A DNA stretch of 64,000 nt, from positions 186,001 to 250,000 of the forward strand of contig NZ_JASITE010000012.1 of the NCBI RefSeq assembly GCF_030767025.1, read 5' to 3'. Every line of letters starts with the position of its first letter. The first letter of the stretch is position 1. Under the pieces are notes generated by a model that ran no database searches, had not been told where the DNA came from, and was given only the letters and a program-made list of their open reading frames with translations. Of the stretch, positions 17,896 through 25,774 are shown one piece after another. The translations under genes were made by a program, and so were the position numbers. The stretch is from Nocardia sp. CC227C (GTDB taxonomy: Bacteria; Actinomycetota; Actinomycetes; Mycobacteriales; Mycobacteriaceae).

Positions 17896-18606
17896 TCAGG
17901 ACGCGGCCCGCAACTCGGCGCGCAGCTTGTTCAGCGCGCGGTGCTGCATGACCCGCACCACGCCCGCACTGGTGCCGATGGCCTCCGCCGTCTCCGCGGC
18001 CGTCCAGCCCAGCACGATGCGCATGACCAGCACCTCGCGATGGGTGGGGGCCAGCACCTTCATGAGCTCCCGGGCGGCGGCCCGGGTCTCCGATGCCAGC
18101 GCCCGCTCCTCCGGGCCCGCCTCGGTGTTCGGCTCGTCCGGGAACTCCGCCACCGGGTAGGCCGGATGCAGCTGCGCCCGGCGGTAGGCGTCGGCCACCT
18201 TGTTGGCCGAGATGCCGTAGACGAAGGCCAGAAATGATTTGCCCTGGTCGCGGTAGCGCGGAATCGCCTGCACGGTAGCCAGGCAGATCTCCTGCGCCAC
18301 ATCGTCGGTGGTGACGTGCAGATGGCTCGCGCCGCTCATGCGGGCCGTGCAGTAGCGCCGCACCAGCGGATACACGATCCGCAGGATGTCCGACACCGCG
18401 TGCTTGTCACCGCTGGCGGCCGGTCCGATCAGTTTCTCCAATTCGGCTGCCGCCCGGCGACTCTCCGATGTCGCCGCACTGTTCTTGGATCCCCGCCCCG
18501 CCAGATGCCGGCGCGAGGCGCCCCGCGCCGCCGAACCGCGCCCCTCGTCGCGGATGCCCGACGTCGCCGCTGCCTTGCCCTCGGTAACCAACTCCGGTCC
18601 TTTCAT
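17896..18606 (-). CDS. ECF-type sigma factor, SigD/ShbA-like
   Basis: Alternative RNA polymerase sigma factor, 236 residues. Region 2 reads VYPLVRRYCTARMSG then VTTDDVAQEICLATVQAIPRYRDQGKSFLAFVYGISANKVADAYR, and region 4 THREVLVMRIVLGWTAAETAEAIGTSAGVVRVMQHRALNKLR. This pattern is closest to mycobacterial SigD and streptomycete ShbA. The first ~65 residues are a Ser/Arg/Ala-rich extension without motif. It sits between ceoC and the DUF3159 gene, where mycobacteria have no sigma gene, so it is an insertion into a conserved block. No anti-sigma gene is adjacent. Confidence 0.88.
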   Translation of the reverse strand: MKGPELVTEGKAAATSGIRDEGRGSAARGASRRHLAGRGSKNSAATSESRRAAAELEKLIGPAASGDKHAVSDILRIVYPLVRRYCTARMSGASHLHVTTDDVAQEICLATVQAIPRYRDQGKSFLAFVYGISANKVADAYRRAQLHPAYPVAEFPDEPNTEAGPEERALASETRAAARELMKVLAPTHREVLVMRIVLGWTAAETAEAIGTSAGVVRVMQHRALNKLRAELRAAS

Positions 18607-18750
18607 CGTTTCCTGTCACAAACGATGTTGCTGCGAACCGGTGCGCCGAAATAGGTACCCCAGGGGTGGGTTGGGATCCACCTTTATCCCACCGATGCCC
18701 CCAAAGGTGTTGCGTCCGGCGCGCTTCGCGCGATAACCGCCCCCAGGAGT

Positions 18751-18795
18751 CAGGGCTCGCGCATCAAGGCGTGCGCATCAGGGGCTCGCGCATCA
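18751..18795. repeat. 14-15-bp direct repeats at the 3' end of the DUF3159 gene
   Basis: Three to four tandem copies of a unit containing GCGCATCA end at 18766, 18780 and 18795. On the gene strand each unit starts with TGA, the first being the DUF3159 stop codon itself. It looks like slippage-type expansion around a stop codon. Confidence 0.7.
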
Positions 18796-19566
18796 GGACT
18801 TGCGCACGGGCAGGTGTCCGGCGCGGCGCACCGCCCAGATGGTCACCAGCAGCGCGACCGCGGTCAGCGGCCAGCCCATGGCGATGCGGGCCGCGGCCAG
18901 CAGACCGGTGGAGTCGGCGTCGTAGAAGTGGTTCTGCACCACGTAGCGGGCGCCGAACACCACCGCCCACACCGCGGTGGCCAGATCGTAGAGGCGCATG
19001 GCCCGGCGGTCGGACCGCCAGTCGCTGCCGTGGCCGTTCAGGAAGCCCCAGATGACGCCCGCCAGCGGCCAGCGCACCAGCAGCGACAGCACGAACGCGC
19101 CCGCGTACACCAGGCTGGCGTAGATGCCGAACAGGAAGAAGCCCTTCGCCTCACCCATCCGGTAGGCGATGAAGGCGCACACGCCCACCCCGAGGAAGCC
19201 GGAGATGGCGGGCTGGACCGGATCGCGGCGCACGATCCGCCAGATCAGGATGGCCGTAGCGACCCCCAGGGCCGCCCAGATGGCGGTGGTGAGCCCGCGC
19301 CAGGTGTTCACCGGCACGAACACCACAACGGGCAGTGACGAGTAGATCAGGCCGCTGAAACCGCCCATCTGCTCGAGCAGCGACTGTTCGACCCGCTCCT
19401 CGCGGGCCTCCTCCTCGGCGGCCTCGCGGTCGGCAGCGAGCAGGGCCTGGTCGGCGCCGTCGACGACCGACCGCTCGGCGGCGATGAGCGCCGCATCGTC
19501 GCTGCCGCCCGGCTGCCCGGTGTTCCGGAAGTTCGTGGCCTTGTCGTCGCTGCTCGGTATCGGCAT
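18793..19566 (-). CDS. DUF3159 domain-containing membrane protein
   Basis: Integral membrane protein of unknown function, 257 residues, equivalent to Rv2693c. A charged N-terminal ~70 residues (EAAEEEAREERVEQSLLEQM) is followed by about five or six hydrophobic helices with FSGLIYSSLPVVVFVPVNTW, RRDPVQPAISGFLGVG and WPLAGVIWGFLNGHGSDWR. The end is followed by tandem repeats of its stop region. Only 3 nt separate its start from the OB-fold gene stop upstream, so the two form an operon. No enzyme motif seen. Confidence 0.9.
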   Translation of the reverse strand: MPIPSSDDKATNFRNTGQPGGSDDAALIAAERSVVDGADQALLAADREAAEEEAREERVEQSLLEQMGGFSGLIYSSLPVVVFVPVNTWRGLTTAIWAALGVATAILIWRIVRRDPVQPAISGFLGVGVCAFIAYRMGEAKGFFLFGIYASLVYAGAFVLSLLVRWPLAGVIWGFLNGHGSDWRSDRRAMRLYDLATAVWAVVFGARYVVQNHFYDADSTGLLAAARIAMGWPLTAVALLVTIWAVRRAGHLPVRKS

Positions 19567-19569
19567 GCC

Positions 19570-19962
19570 TCAGGATTTCTCGTGGAGTTCGTAGTAAGGG
19601 TTGTAGATCACCTTGCCGCCGTCCCGTTCGCCGATCCGGCCGCGGACCAGAATCCTACGTCCCGGTTCGATGCCGGGGATGCGGCGACGCCCGATCCACA
19701 CCAGGGCGATGCTGTCGGTGCCGTCGAAGAACTCCGCCTCGACCTCCGCACCGGCCGCCTTGGGGCAGGCTTCGACACTGCGCAGCCGGCCCAGCATGGT
19801 GACCTCTTCACCCCGTCGACACTCCGACGCCCGACAGGCCCCCGACGCCTCCGATGTCTCGGCGAGCTCCTCGGCGTCCAATCGATCCAGGTCCTCGGTC
19901 AGCCGACGGCTCAACCGCCGGAAATAACCGGAGGGTGTGTCCTTCCCACCCGAGGATGGCAT
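19570..19962 (-). CDS. OB-fold nucleic acid-binding domain protein
   Basis: Small protein of 130 residues equivalent to Rv2694c. After an acidic N-terminal helix (LSRRLTEDLDRLDAEELAE) come the OB-fold strands: EEVTMLGRLRSVEACP, EVEAEFFDGTDSIALVWIGRRRIPGIEPGRRILVRGRI, and the tail GGKVIYNPYYELHEK. This resembles the OB domain of RecG and RecJ-like proteins. Nucleic-acid binding is inferred from the fold. ATG 19962 starts just before conserved sequence; the longer upstream frame is ignored. Operon with DUF3159. Confidence 0.88.
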   Translation of the reverse strand: MPSSGGKDTPSGYFRRLSRRLTEDLDRLDAEELAETSEASGACRASECRRGEEVTMLGRLRSVEACPKAAGAEVEAEFFDGTDSIALVWIGRRRIPGIEPGRRILVRGRIGERDGGKVIYNPYYELHEKS

Positions 19963-20104
19963 CTCGCACTTCCCTGTAGAGCAAGACGGCGTGGGTCTCA
20001 CGTCGTCGGGTTTCCCACACGGCCATGCTTCGGCCGTACACCGCCACTGTAGAGGTGCGGGCCTGCCCCCGCCACGCGCGCCCGGCGTGAGTAGCCTCAT
20101 CCGG

Positions 20105-20830
20105 GTGCACGAGCTACCCCGTCCGGCGATCGCCGTCGCCCTGCCCGGAACCGGATCCGACGCCCACTTCGCCCGGCGTGCCTTCGAAACCGCCTGTGCC
20201 GCATTCGATCTGCCCGTGCACGCGGTAGATCCGGACACCCGCGGCGTGGTCGCGAGCTACCGCGCCGCCCTCGACGCCGCCGCCCGCTCCGGGCCGGTGC
20301 TGATCACCGGCATCTCCCTCGGCGCGGCCGTCGCCGTCGACTGGGCCGCGCGCAATCCGGACCGCACCGCCGCGGTGGTGGCCGCACTGCCCGCGTGGAC
20401 GGGAGCCGACAGCGCCGACTGCCCCGCCGCCCGCTCCGCCGCCGCCACCGCCGTCCAGTTGCGCGCCGACGGCATCGAGGCCGTGACGGCACGCATGCGC
20501 GCCTCCAGCCCGGCCTGGCTGGCCGACGCACTCACCCGCTCCTGGCGCGCGCAATGGCCCGAGTTGCCGCGCTTCCTCGACGAGGCCGCCGCCTACGGCT
20601 GGCCCGAACCGGACCTGCTGGCACGCGTCACCGCGCCGGTGGCGGTGATCGGCGCGGTCGACGATCCGGTGCATCCGATCGGGGTGGCCGAACAGTGGAC
20701 CGCCCTGCTGCCCCACGGCGAACTGCACCGCATCACCCTGGACGAACTGGGCGCGGACCCGAGCGTGCTCGGCCGCCGCGGGGTTCCGGCGCTGCTGCGA
20801 AACCCGGTGGGCGACAAGGCGGCCACCTGA
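20105..20830 (+). CDS. alpha/beta-fold hydrolase
   Basis: Equivalent to Rv2695; 241 residues. Shows an alpha/beta-hydrolase arrangement: AVALPGTGSDAHFARRAF near the N-terminus, the nucleophile elbow GISLGAAVAVDWA (serine at about residue 67), VTAPVAVIGAVDDPVHP as the acidic strand, and a late His region. GTG 20105 is used because homology starts there; GTG 20087 in frame is an alternative, and neither has a clear ribosome site. Divergent from the OB-fold gene. Substrate unknown. Confidence 0.8.
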   Translation: MHELPRPAIAVALPGTGSDAHFARRAFETACAAFDLPVHAVDPDTRGVVASYRAALDAAARSGPVLITGISLGAAVAVDWAARNPDRTAAVVAALPAWTGADSADCPAARSAAATAVQLRADGIEAVTARMRASSPAWLADALTRSWRAQWPELPRFLDEAAAYGWPEPDLLARVTAPVAVIGAVDDPVHPIGVAEQWTALLPHGELHRITLDELGADPSVLGRRGVPALLRNPVGDKAAT

Positions 20831-20929
20831 GCGTCGGCGCGACCCCGCGGGCCGACCGTGCCCCGTGACGAACGGCACCGCCGCCGTCCCGGGCGCATAC
20901 GCCACCTCCGCTGTGCGCGATATCGCAAT

Positions 20930-20958
20930 CGGCCCGCCCACCGTCGGTGGGCGGGCCG
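20930..20958. terminator. strong bidirectional hairpin
   Basis: CGGCCCGCCCACC (20930-20942), loop GTC, and GGTGGGCGGGCCG (20946-20958) form a perfect 13-bp stem between two convergent genes. No T-run follows, as is common in high-GC actinobacteria. Confidence 0.75.
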
Positions 20959-20992
20959 TATCACACTGTGTCCCTTAGTTGTTCGGGGTCTT

Positions 20993-21910
20993 CTAGCCGT
21001 TCAGCCCCAGCTGCTGCATGGCCGAACCCTCGGCCCCGCGCCGCGGCTGCTCCGGCTCGGTCGGCGCGATCACCGGATGCTGCCCGGTGTTCATGGCCGC
21101 CATCTGCGCCGCCACCGCCTGCTGCTGCGCCGCCAACTGCTGCTGGTGGGCGGCGGCGAGCTGATCCGCGAGCTCCTGCGGCAGCACCACCGGCAGCGGC
21201 TCGCGCACCGGCAGCGGCTCGTCGCCGCGCCGGACGATGGTTTCGCCCAGAATCGCCCGCGCCGCCGCCACCAGCGGCTGGCCCTCGTCGGCCGCGCCGG
21301 AGGGACCGGCCGCGACCAGGCGCACCATCCAGCGGTGGCCGTCCACGCCGATGAAGCGCAGATCCGCGCCCTGGGTCACCGCGTGCAGCTCCCGGCCCCA
21401 GGGGCCCTGCTGCACGGATACCTGCGCGCCGTCCTTGCGCAGCGTCTCCGCCAGATCGGCCGCCACCGACCGCCACTGCCCCGGCGACTTGGGCGCCGCG
21501 TAGGCGGCGACCGTGAGCCGACCGTGCTGGGTGGCCAGGTGGACCGCCTGCGGGCTGCCCTCGGGGGTCATCTCCACCTGGAGCTGGCCGCCCGGCGGCA
21601 CCGGCACGATCACCGAGCCGAGATCGAGGCGCTGGTCGGCGACCTTCGCGAGCAACTCGGACACATCGTCGTAGTCGTAGGGTCCGGTGCGCTCGGCGAA
21701 GTGGGCCGCGGCGTCGTCGTAGCCGCTGTCGGCGTCGTCCGCGTACTCCTCGTCGTAGTCGGCGTCCTGATACCCGGTGTCCTGATACCCGGTGTCCCGG
21801 TGATCGGCGTCCCGGTAATCGGCCTCACCGTAGTCCGCGTACTCGTCGTCGAACCGCTCCTCGGGTTCTCTGTCGGAGCGCTTTCTCTTCCGTCCGAACA
21901 CCATCGTCAT
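20993..21910 (-). CDS. DUF3710 domain-containing protein
   Basis: Conserved actinobacterial protein of unknown function, 305 residues, equivalent to Rv2696c. The first ~75 residues are strongly acidic and tyrosine-rich with five-residue repeats (YRDAD, HRDTG, YQDTG, YQDAD), encoded by a 15-bp DNA repeat. The conserved domain spans about 85-240: RLDLGSVIVPVPPGGQLQVEM, WGRELHAVTQGADLRFIGVDGHRWMVRL. A Gln/Ala-rich tail follows. The ATG overlaps the dut stop (ATGA), so it is translationally coupled to dut; ATG 21904 is also possible. Confidence 0.9.
   Translation of the reverse strand: MTMVFGRKRKRSDREPEERFDDEYADYGEADYRDADHRDTGYQDTGYQDADYDEEYADDADSGYDDAAAHFAERTGPYDYDDVSELLAKVADQRLDLGSVIVPVPPGGQLQVEMTPEGSPQAVHLATQHGRLTVAAYAAPKSPGQWRSVAADLAETLRKDGAQVSVQQGPWGRELHAVTQGADLRFIGVDGHRWMVRLVAAGPSGAADEGQPLVAAARAILGETIVRRGDEPLPVREPLPVVLPQELADQLAAAHQQQLAAQQQAVAAQMAAMNTGQHPVIAPTEPEQPRRGAEGSAMQQLGLNG
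21764..21823. repeat. four 15-bp tandem repeats inside the DUF3710 gene
   Basis: Units at 21764-21778 and 21779-21793 are identical (GTCCTGATACCCGGT). Units at 21794-21808 and 21809-21823 differ by one base (GTCCCGGT[G/A]ATCGGC). They encode five-residue Tyr/Asp repeats in the acidic N-terminus. Confidence 0.85.
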
Positions 21911-22407
21911 GCCTCCTTGCCGGTCGCCACGCCCGCCCCACCGGACCCCTCGGACAGGCTCGCGTGCCCGCCGCTCGATCCGTATCCTCCCGCGCCCCGA
22001 GCGGTGTCGTCGAGCTGCTCCACCTCGACGAAGTCGACCAGCTCCACCCGCTGCACCAGCAACTGGGCGATGCGGTCACCGCGCCGGAGCTCGATGGGCG
22101 TACGCACATCATGATTGATGAGGCACACCTTGATCTCACCGCGGTACCCGGCGTCGACCGTGCCGGGGGTGTTGACGACGGAGAGGCCGTGTTTGGCGGC
22201 CAGTCCGGACCGCGGATGGATGAGCCCCACGGTGCCCATCGGAAGAGCGACGGCGATCCCGGTGCCGACGAGCACCCGCTCCCCGGGTTCGATGATGACG
22301 TCCTCTGTGGTGCACAGGTCCACACCCGCGTCGCCGGCGTGGGCACGCGTGGGTACGGGGATGCCGGGATCGAGCCGCAGCAACGGAATAGGTGGAATAC
22401 CGGTCAC
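21907..22407 (-). CDS. dut: dUTP diphosphatase
   Basis: Trimeric dUTPase hydrolysing dUTP to dUMP and PPi, keeping uracil out of DNA. 166 residues. All five motifs are present: AGDAGVDL, PRSGLAAKHG, GTVDAGYRGEIKV, RRGDRIAQLLVQ and the C-terminal RGAGGYGSSG that closes over the site. A short Gly/Ser/Ala tail follows motif 5. Start is GTG 22407. Upstream partner of DUF3710 through an ATGA overlap; divergent from the DUF3093 gene with a 52-nt shared promoter region. Confidence 0.97.
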   Translation of the reverse strand: MTGIPPIPLLRLDPGIPVPTRAHAGDAGVDLCTTEDVIIEPGERVLVGTGIAVALPMGTVGLIHPRSGLAAKHGLSVVNTPGTVDAGYRGEIKVCLINHDVRTPIELRRGDRIAQLLVQRVELVDFVEVEQLDDTARGAGGYGSSGGHASLSEGSGGAGVATGKEA

Positions 22408-22459
22408 GTATGCCGAGCCTACGCGTTCCGCACCGCACCCCTTGACCTAGTCTGGGGTC

Positions 22460-22960
22460 GTGTCCGACCAGCTCCCGTCACAGGTGACCATGGAACAACA
22501 GCAGACGACCACCATCTACCGCGAGCGCCTCTGGGTGCCGCTGTGGTGGTGGCCGGCCGGCTTCCTCGTGGCCGGGTTGCTGGCCGCCGAAATCCATATG
22601 GGCGCACCGGGATTGCGGGCATGGCTGCCGTACGTGCTGCTGTTCCCGATCGTGGTGTGGGTGCTGCTGTGGTTTTCGCGACACCGGGTGGAGGTGACGC
22701 GCGACGCGTCCGGGATGGTGGAACTGCGCGCGGACCGCGCACATCTGCCCGCGTCGTTCGTGGCGCGGGCGGCGGCGGTACCCGCCAGTGCGAAGAGCGC
22801 GGCGCTGGGCCGTCAGCTCGACCCGGCCGCCTACATCCAGCACCGGGCCTGGATCGGCCCCATGGTGCTACTGGTTCTGGACGACCCCGACGACCCGACG
22901 CCGTACTGGTTGGTCAGTACGCGTCGGCCCGACCGGGTCCTAGCAGCGCTCGGCAAATAA
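22460..22960 (+). CDS. DUF3093 domain-containing membrane protein
   Basis: Small protein equivalent to Rv2698, 166 residues. Two adjacent hydrophobic helices (LWVPLWWWPAGFLVAGLLAAEIHM and WLPYVLLFPIVVWVLLWF) precede a cytosolic domain with VEVTRDASGMVELRADRAHLP and PYWLVSTRRPDRVLAALGK. Function unknown; conservation beside dut is the only context. The last ~11 codons and the stop are part of a 60-bp tandem duplication that continues downstream. Confidence 0.9.
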   Translation: MSDQLPSQVTMEQQQTTTIYRERLWVPLWWWPAGFLVAGLLAAEIHMGAPGLRAWLPYVLLFPIVVWVLLWFSRHRVEVTRDASGMVELRADRAHLPASFVARAAAVPASAKSAALGRQLDPAAYIQHRAWIGPMVLLVLDDPDDPTPYWLVSTRRPDRVLAALGK

Positions 22961-23075
22961 CCCCGGCTGGTCAGGCAGCGCTGATGGGCCCGACCGGTCC
23001 TGGCAGCGCTCGGCAAATAACCCTGGCTGGTCAGGCAGCGCTGATGGGCCCGACCCGGGTCTCAGCAGCGCTCGA
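22926..23075. repeat. 60-bp tandem repeat spanning the DUF3093 stop codon
   Basis: Copy 1 at 22926-22985 and copy 2 at 22986-23045 differ at only a few positions (both contain GGCAAATAACCC and TGGTCAGGCAGCGCTGAT). A partial third copy runs from 23046 to about 23075. Copy 1 includes the last codons and stop of DUF3093. Since the period is a multiple of three, copy 2 also keeps an in-frame TAA. Confidence 0.9.
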
Positions 23076-23126
23076 TGACGACCGTGGGCTGGTCGAGCCG
23101 CGCTGCGGAACTCGACACGGTCTCGA

Positions 23127-23150
23127 CCGCGCTCGGCGTGCCGAGCGCGG
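23127..23150. terminator. perfect 11-bp hairpin between convergent genes
   Basis: CCGCGCTCGGC (23127-23137) and GCCGAGCGCGG (23140-23150) are exact inverse copies with GT between. It lies in the convergent space between the DUF3093 and DUF4193 genes and can act in both directions; no T-tract. Confidence 0.6.
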
Positions 23151-23183
23151 GCTCCAATTCCCTCCGGGAACAGTGTCCGGCTC

Positions 23184-23486
23184 TCAGGCCGCGCAATCCA
23201 TGCAGATCAGCTGGCCACCGTGTTCCTCGGCCAGTCGGCTGCGGTGGTGCACCAGGAAGCAGCTCGAGCAGGTGAACTCGTCGGCCTGCTTCGGGATCAC
23301 CCGCACCGAGAGCACTTCTTCGGACAGGTCCGCGCCGGGAAGCTCGAACGACTCCGCGGTGTCGGACTCGTCGATATCCACGACAGCGGACGCGGCCTCG
23401 TTGCGGCGAGCCTTCAGCTCCTCCAGCGAGTCCTCCGACACTTCGTCGGTCTCGCTGCGCCGCGGTGCGTCATAGTCGGTTGCCAT
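23184..23486 (-). CDS. DUF4193 domain-containing zinc-ribbon protein
   Basis: A 100-residue protein matching Rv2699c in length and position. The first half is acidic (SEDSLEELKARRNEAASAVVDIDESDTAE). The C-terminus has two cysteine pairs, FTCSSCFLVHHRSRLAEE and LICMDCAA, forming a likely zinc ribbon. Similar small ribbons in Actinobacteria interact with transcription or RNA polymerase, but no role is shown for this one. Divergent from cei across a 372-nt gap. Confidence 0.92.
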   Translation of the reverse strand: MATDYDAPRRSETDEVSEDSLEELKARRNEAASAVVDIDESDTAESFELPGADLSEEVLSVRVIPKQADEFTCSSCFLVHHRSRLAEEHGGQLICMDCAA

Positions 23487-23858
23487 GTCGTCTTCCCCTC
23501 GTCCTTACTCCGTATATCCCGGACCGACGCACATCTCACCGACCCCCGGAGGGGAATCGGATCGGGGTGCACCGCCCCGCCCGTGGTGTACGTCACGACG
23601 CACACCGGTCACTGATCGGTCCGGACCCGGTGGATCCGTCCCTGATCGCGCTCGGTCAACGCAGGACATGCCCTTGTTGTTCCCGAAATCGCACCCCCGA
23701 TTCACCTCGGATGATCCGATCTGGCCGCCAGACAATAGCGGACCCCACGACAAAAGTCGCAATCAAAACCCAGACGAGTCGAAACTGAGGGGCAATCGTC
23801 ACCGTTGCTGAAACTCGCCGAGACCTTCCGCACCGCGAGCGAGACCTTTTCGTAGAGT
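23487..23858. other. 372-nt divergent intergenic region
   Basis: Holds promoters for the DUF4193 and cei genes. TAGAGT at 23853-23858 is a good -10 element placed 7 nt before GTG 23865 of cei. The segment is less GC-rich than its neighbours around 23680-23800. No gene was recognised in any frame. Confidence 0.5.
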
Positions 23859-24539
23859 ATGAGGGTGGTTTCACTGATCACTCGAGGCACCGCGACCGAT
23901 TCCGAGGGCCGCCCCTTCATCCGACGCCGCTGGGAACCGTGGGCGGCGCTGGTGGGTGCGCTCGCCGTGATCTGCCTGCTCGTCTGGTGGGGCGCGCTCA
24001 CCCGCGACGCGCGCGACTCCGGCGCCATGACCTGCAATTCCCCCAGTCCCGCCCAGAGCACGGACGCCCCCGCGGCGACCGAACTGGGGCAGCGGGTGTC
24101 CCCGTCGCGCCTGCGGGACGTGGAACCGGCGGCGCTGGCCCAGACCAAGGTGCGCGTACTCAATGCCAACGGCCAGCGCGGCCAGGCCACCCATGTGGCC
24201 TCGCAGCTCAGCGATCTCGGATTCGCGCCCGCGGCGGAGGCTTTCGGTAACGACACGGTGTACGTCAACGGCGACCTGGAGTGCAGCGGCCAGATCCGCT
24301 ACGGCGTGAACGGCCGCTCGGCCGCCGCCTCGGTGCAGCTGGTGGCCCCCTGCGCCGAACTCATCGAGGACCAGCGCACCGACGAGAGCGTGGACCTGGT
24401 GCTCGGCTCACTGTTCCGTGATGTCCGACCCAGCACCGACGCCGAGGAGGTGCTGCGCTCGCTGAAGAATCCGGCCCCGGGCAGCGAACCGGCCATCGAC
24501 CCCGTCCTGCTCGACGCCGCGCGGACGGCGAAGTGCTGA
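23859..24539 (+). CDS. cei: envelope integrity protein Cei (LytR C-terminal domain)
   Basis: Equivalent to Rv2700, a cell-envelope integrity protein; 226 residues. One N-terminal membrane helix (WAALVGALAVICLLVWWGAL, about 29-48) anchors an extracellular LytR_C-type domain (VRVLNANGQRGQATHVASQLSDLGF, SVDLVLGSLFRDVRP). ATG 23859 directly abuts a TAGAGT -10 box, so a leaderless mRNA starting at GTG 23865 is an attractive alternative start. Convergent with suhB and separated by strong hairpins. Confidence 0.9.
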   Translation: MRVVSLITRGTATDSEGRPFIRRRWEPWAALVGALAVICLLVWWGALTRDARDSGAMTCNSPSPAQSTDAPAATELGQRVSPSRLRDVEPAALAQTKVRVLNANGQRGQATHVASQLSDLGFAPAAEAFGNDTVYVNGDLECSGQIRYGVNGRSAAASVQLVAPCAELIEDQRTDESVDLVLGSLFRDVRPSTDAEEVLRSLKNPAPGSEPAIDPVLLDAARTAKC

Positions 24540-24585
24540 CCTGAGCTTTTCCGATCCGCCGGGCGGGCCGTCCAGCCCGATCGAC

Positions 24586-24617
24586 GTGGGGCCGTGAACA
24601 GTGGTTCACGGCCCCAC
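24586..24617. terminator. 14-bp perfect hairpin after cei
   Basis: GTGGGGCCGTGAAC (24586-24599), loop AGTG, and GTTCACGGCCCCAC (24604-24617) form a perfect stem. It lies 47 nt after the cei stop between convergent genes. Strong terminator candidate without a T-run. Confidence 0.8.
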
Positions 24618-24647
24618 ACTTGTCCGGGCGGCGCGCTGGTGCACCCT

Positions 24648-24690
24648 GGGACAGCGCACCAGCCATGCCCTGGTGCGACCCAGCTGTCCC
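24648..24690. terminator. nested inverted repeat before the suhB stop
   Basis: GGGACAGC (24648-24655) pairs with GCTGTCCC (24683-24690), and inside it GCACCAG (24656-24662) pairs with CTGGTGC (24670-24676). It lies 30 nt past the suhB stop on the minus strand and may terminate suhB. Confidence 0.5.
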
Positions 24691-24719
24691 GTACAGCCCT
24701 TCGGCCGTCCGGTATGCCC

Positions 24720-25670
24720 TCAGATCTCCGGTATGGCCGCTGTCGCGCCCAGCGTCTCCAGCAGCCCGAACAGCTCATCGGCGATGCCCGGTGCCGCGGC
24801 GACCGTCAGCGCGCCCTCGGCGCCCGAGGCTTCGGGAGCCGGAAGGCGCAGGCGCGCACCGGCTTCCGCCGCGATGAGCGCTCCCGCGGCCCAGTCCCAG
24901 AGGTTCAGGCCGTGTTCGTAGTGCGCGTCCACCCGGCCCTCGGCGACCATGCACAGATCCAGCGCGGCCGCCCCGACACGCCGGATGTCGCGAATATGCG
25001 GCAACAACTCGGCGATCAGCTGCCCCTGCCGGGTGCGGCGATGCCGCGCGTAGGCGAAGCCGGTGGCGACCAGCGACATTGCGGCGCTGTCCACGGCGTT
25101 GCAGCGCAACGGGATCGGGTCCGCACCGGGTTCGAGGCGGTGCGCGCCCTGCCCCAGCCCCGCGCTGTAGACCACCTCGTGCGCCACGTCGGCCACCGCG
25201 CCCGCCAGCGAACGCCCGTCCCGCATGGCCGCCACCGAGACGGCGTAGGCCGGGATGCCGTAGAGGAAGTTCACGGTGCCGTCGATGGGGTCCACCACCC
25301 AGTGCACGGCGTCGCCGTCGAGGGAGCCGCCGCCCTCCTCCCCCACCACGCGATCGTGCGGGCGCAGTTCGGCGAGCAGTTTGCGAACCAACTGTTCGGT
25401 CTCGGTGTCCACGATGGTGACCGGATCGGTCGGCGTGCTCTTGGCCTGCACGGCGTCCGATTCGTGCGCGTGCGGTCCGAAGACCTCGGGGCGGCGGGAG
25501 CGCACGTGCGCGGCGGCGGTCTCGGCCAGAAGTACCGCTACCCGGCGCAGTTCGGCGATATCGGCCCCATCGGGGTCGTCGGTGGTGTTCGATGCGGTCG
25601 AGGTGGCTGTCGAAGTGAAATCGGAGTCCGGCACGCATCCATCGCAGCACAGATCCGGCGAAACGCGCAT
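24720..25670 (-). CDS. suhB: inositol-1-monophosphatase
   Basis: Mg-dependent phosphatase releasing inositol from inositol-1-phosphate, which feeds phosphatidylinositol and mycothiol synthesis. Equivalent to Rv2701c; 316 residues from ATG 25670 (GTG 25691 is possible). Motifs: PVTIVDTETEQLVRKLL, GEEGGGSLDG, the metal-binding VHWVVDPIDGTVNFLYG, and NLWDWAAGALIAAEAGARL. The N-terminal ~40 residues are Ser/Thr/Asp-rich and poorly conserved, so the true start may be later. Divergent from ppgK. Confidence 0.93.
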   Translation of the reverse strand: MRVSPDLCCDGCVPDSDFTSTATSTASNTTDDPDGADIAELRRVAVLLAETAAAHVRSRRPEVFGPHAHESDAVQAKSTPTDPVTIVDTETEQLVRKLLAELRPHDRVVGEEGGGSLDGDAVHWVVDPIDGTVNFLYGIPAYAVSVAAMRDGRSLAGAVADVAHEVVYSAGLGQGAHRLEPGADPIPLRCNAVDSAAMSLVATGFAYARHRRTRQGQLIAELLPHIRDIRRVGAAALDLCMVAEGRVDAHYEHGLNLWDWAAGALIAAEAGARLRLPAPEASGAEGALTVAAAPGIADELFGLLETLGATAAIPEI

Positions 25671-25774
25671 TAGGCTTGTCGGGCACGACACAGCTCATAC
25701 GCCGGTGCGGGACGCGACGTGGCGGGCGACCACGATGGTGTACCGGCCATCAGGAGAGAACGAGGAGATTCGTC

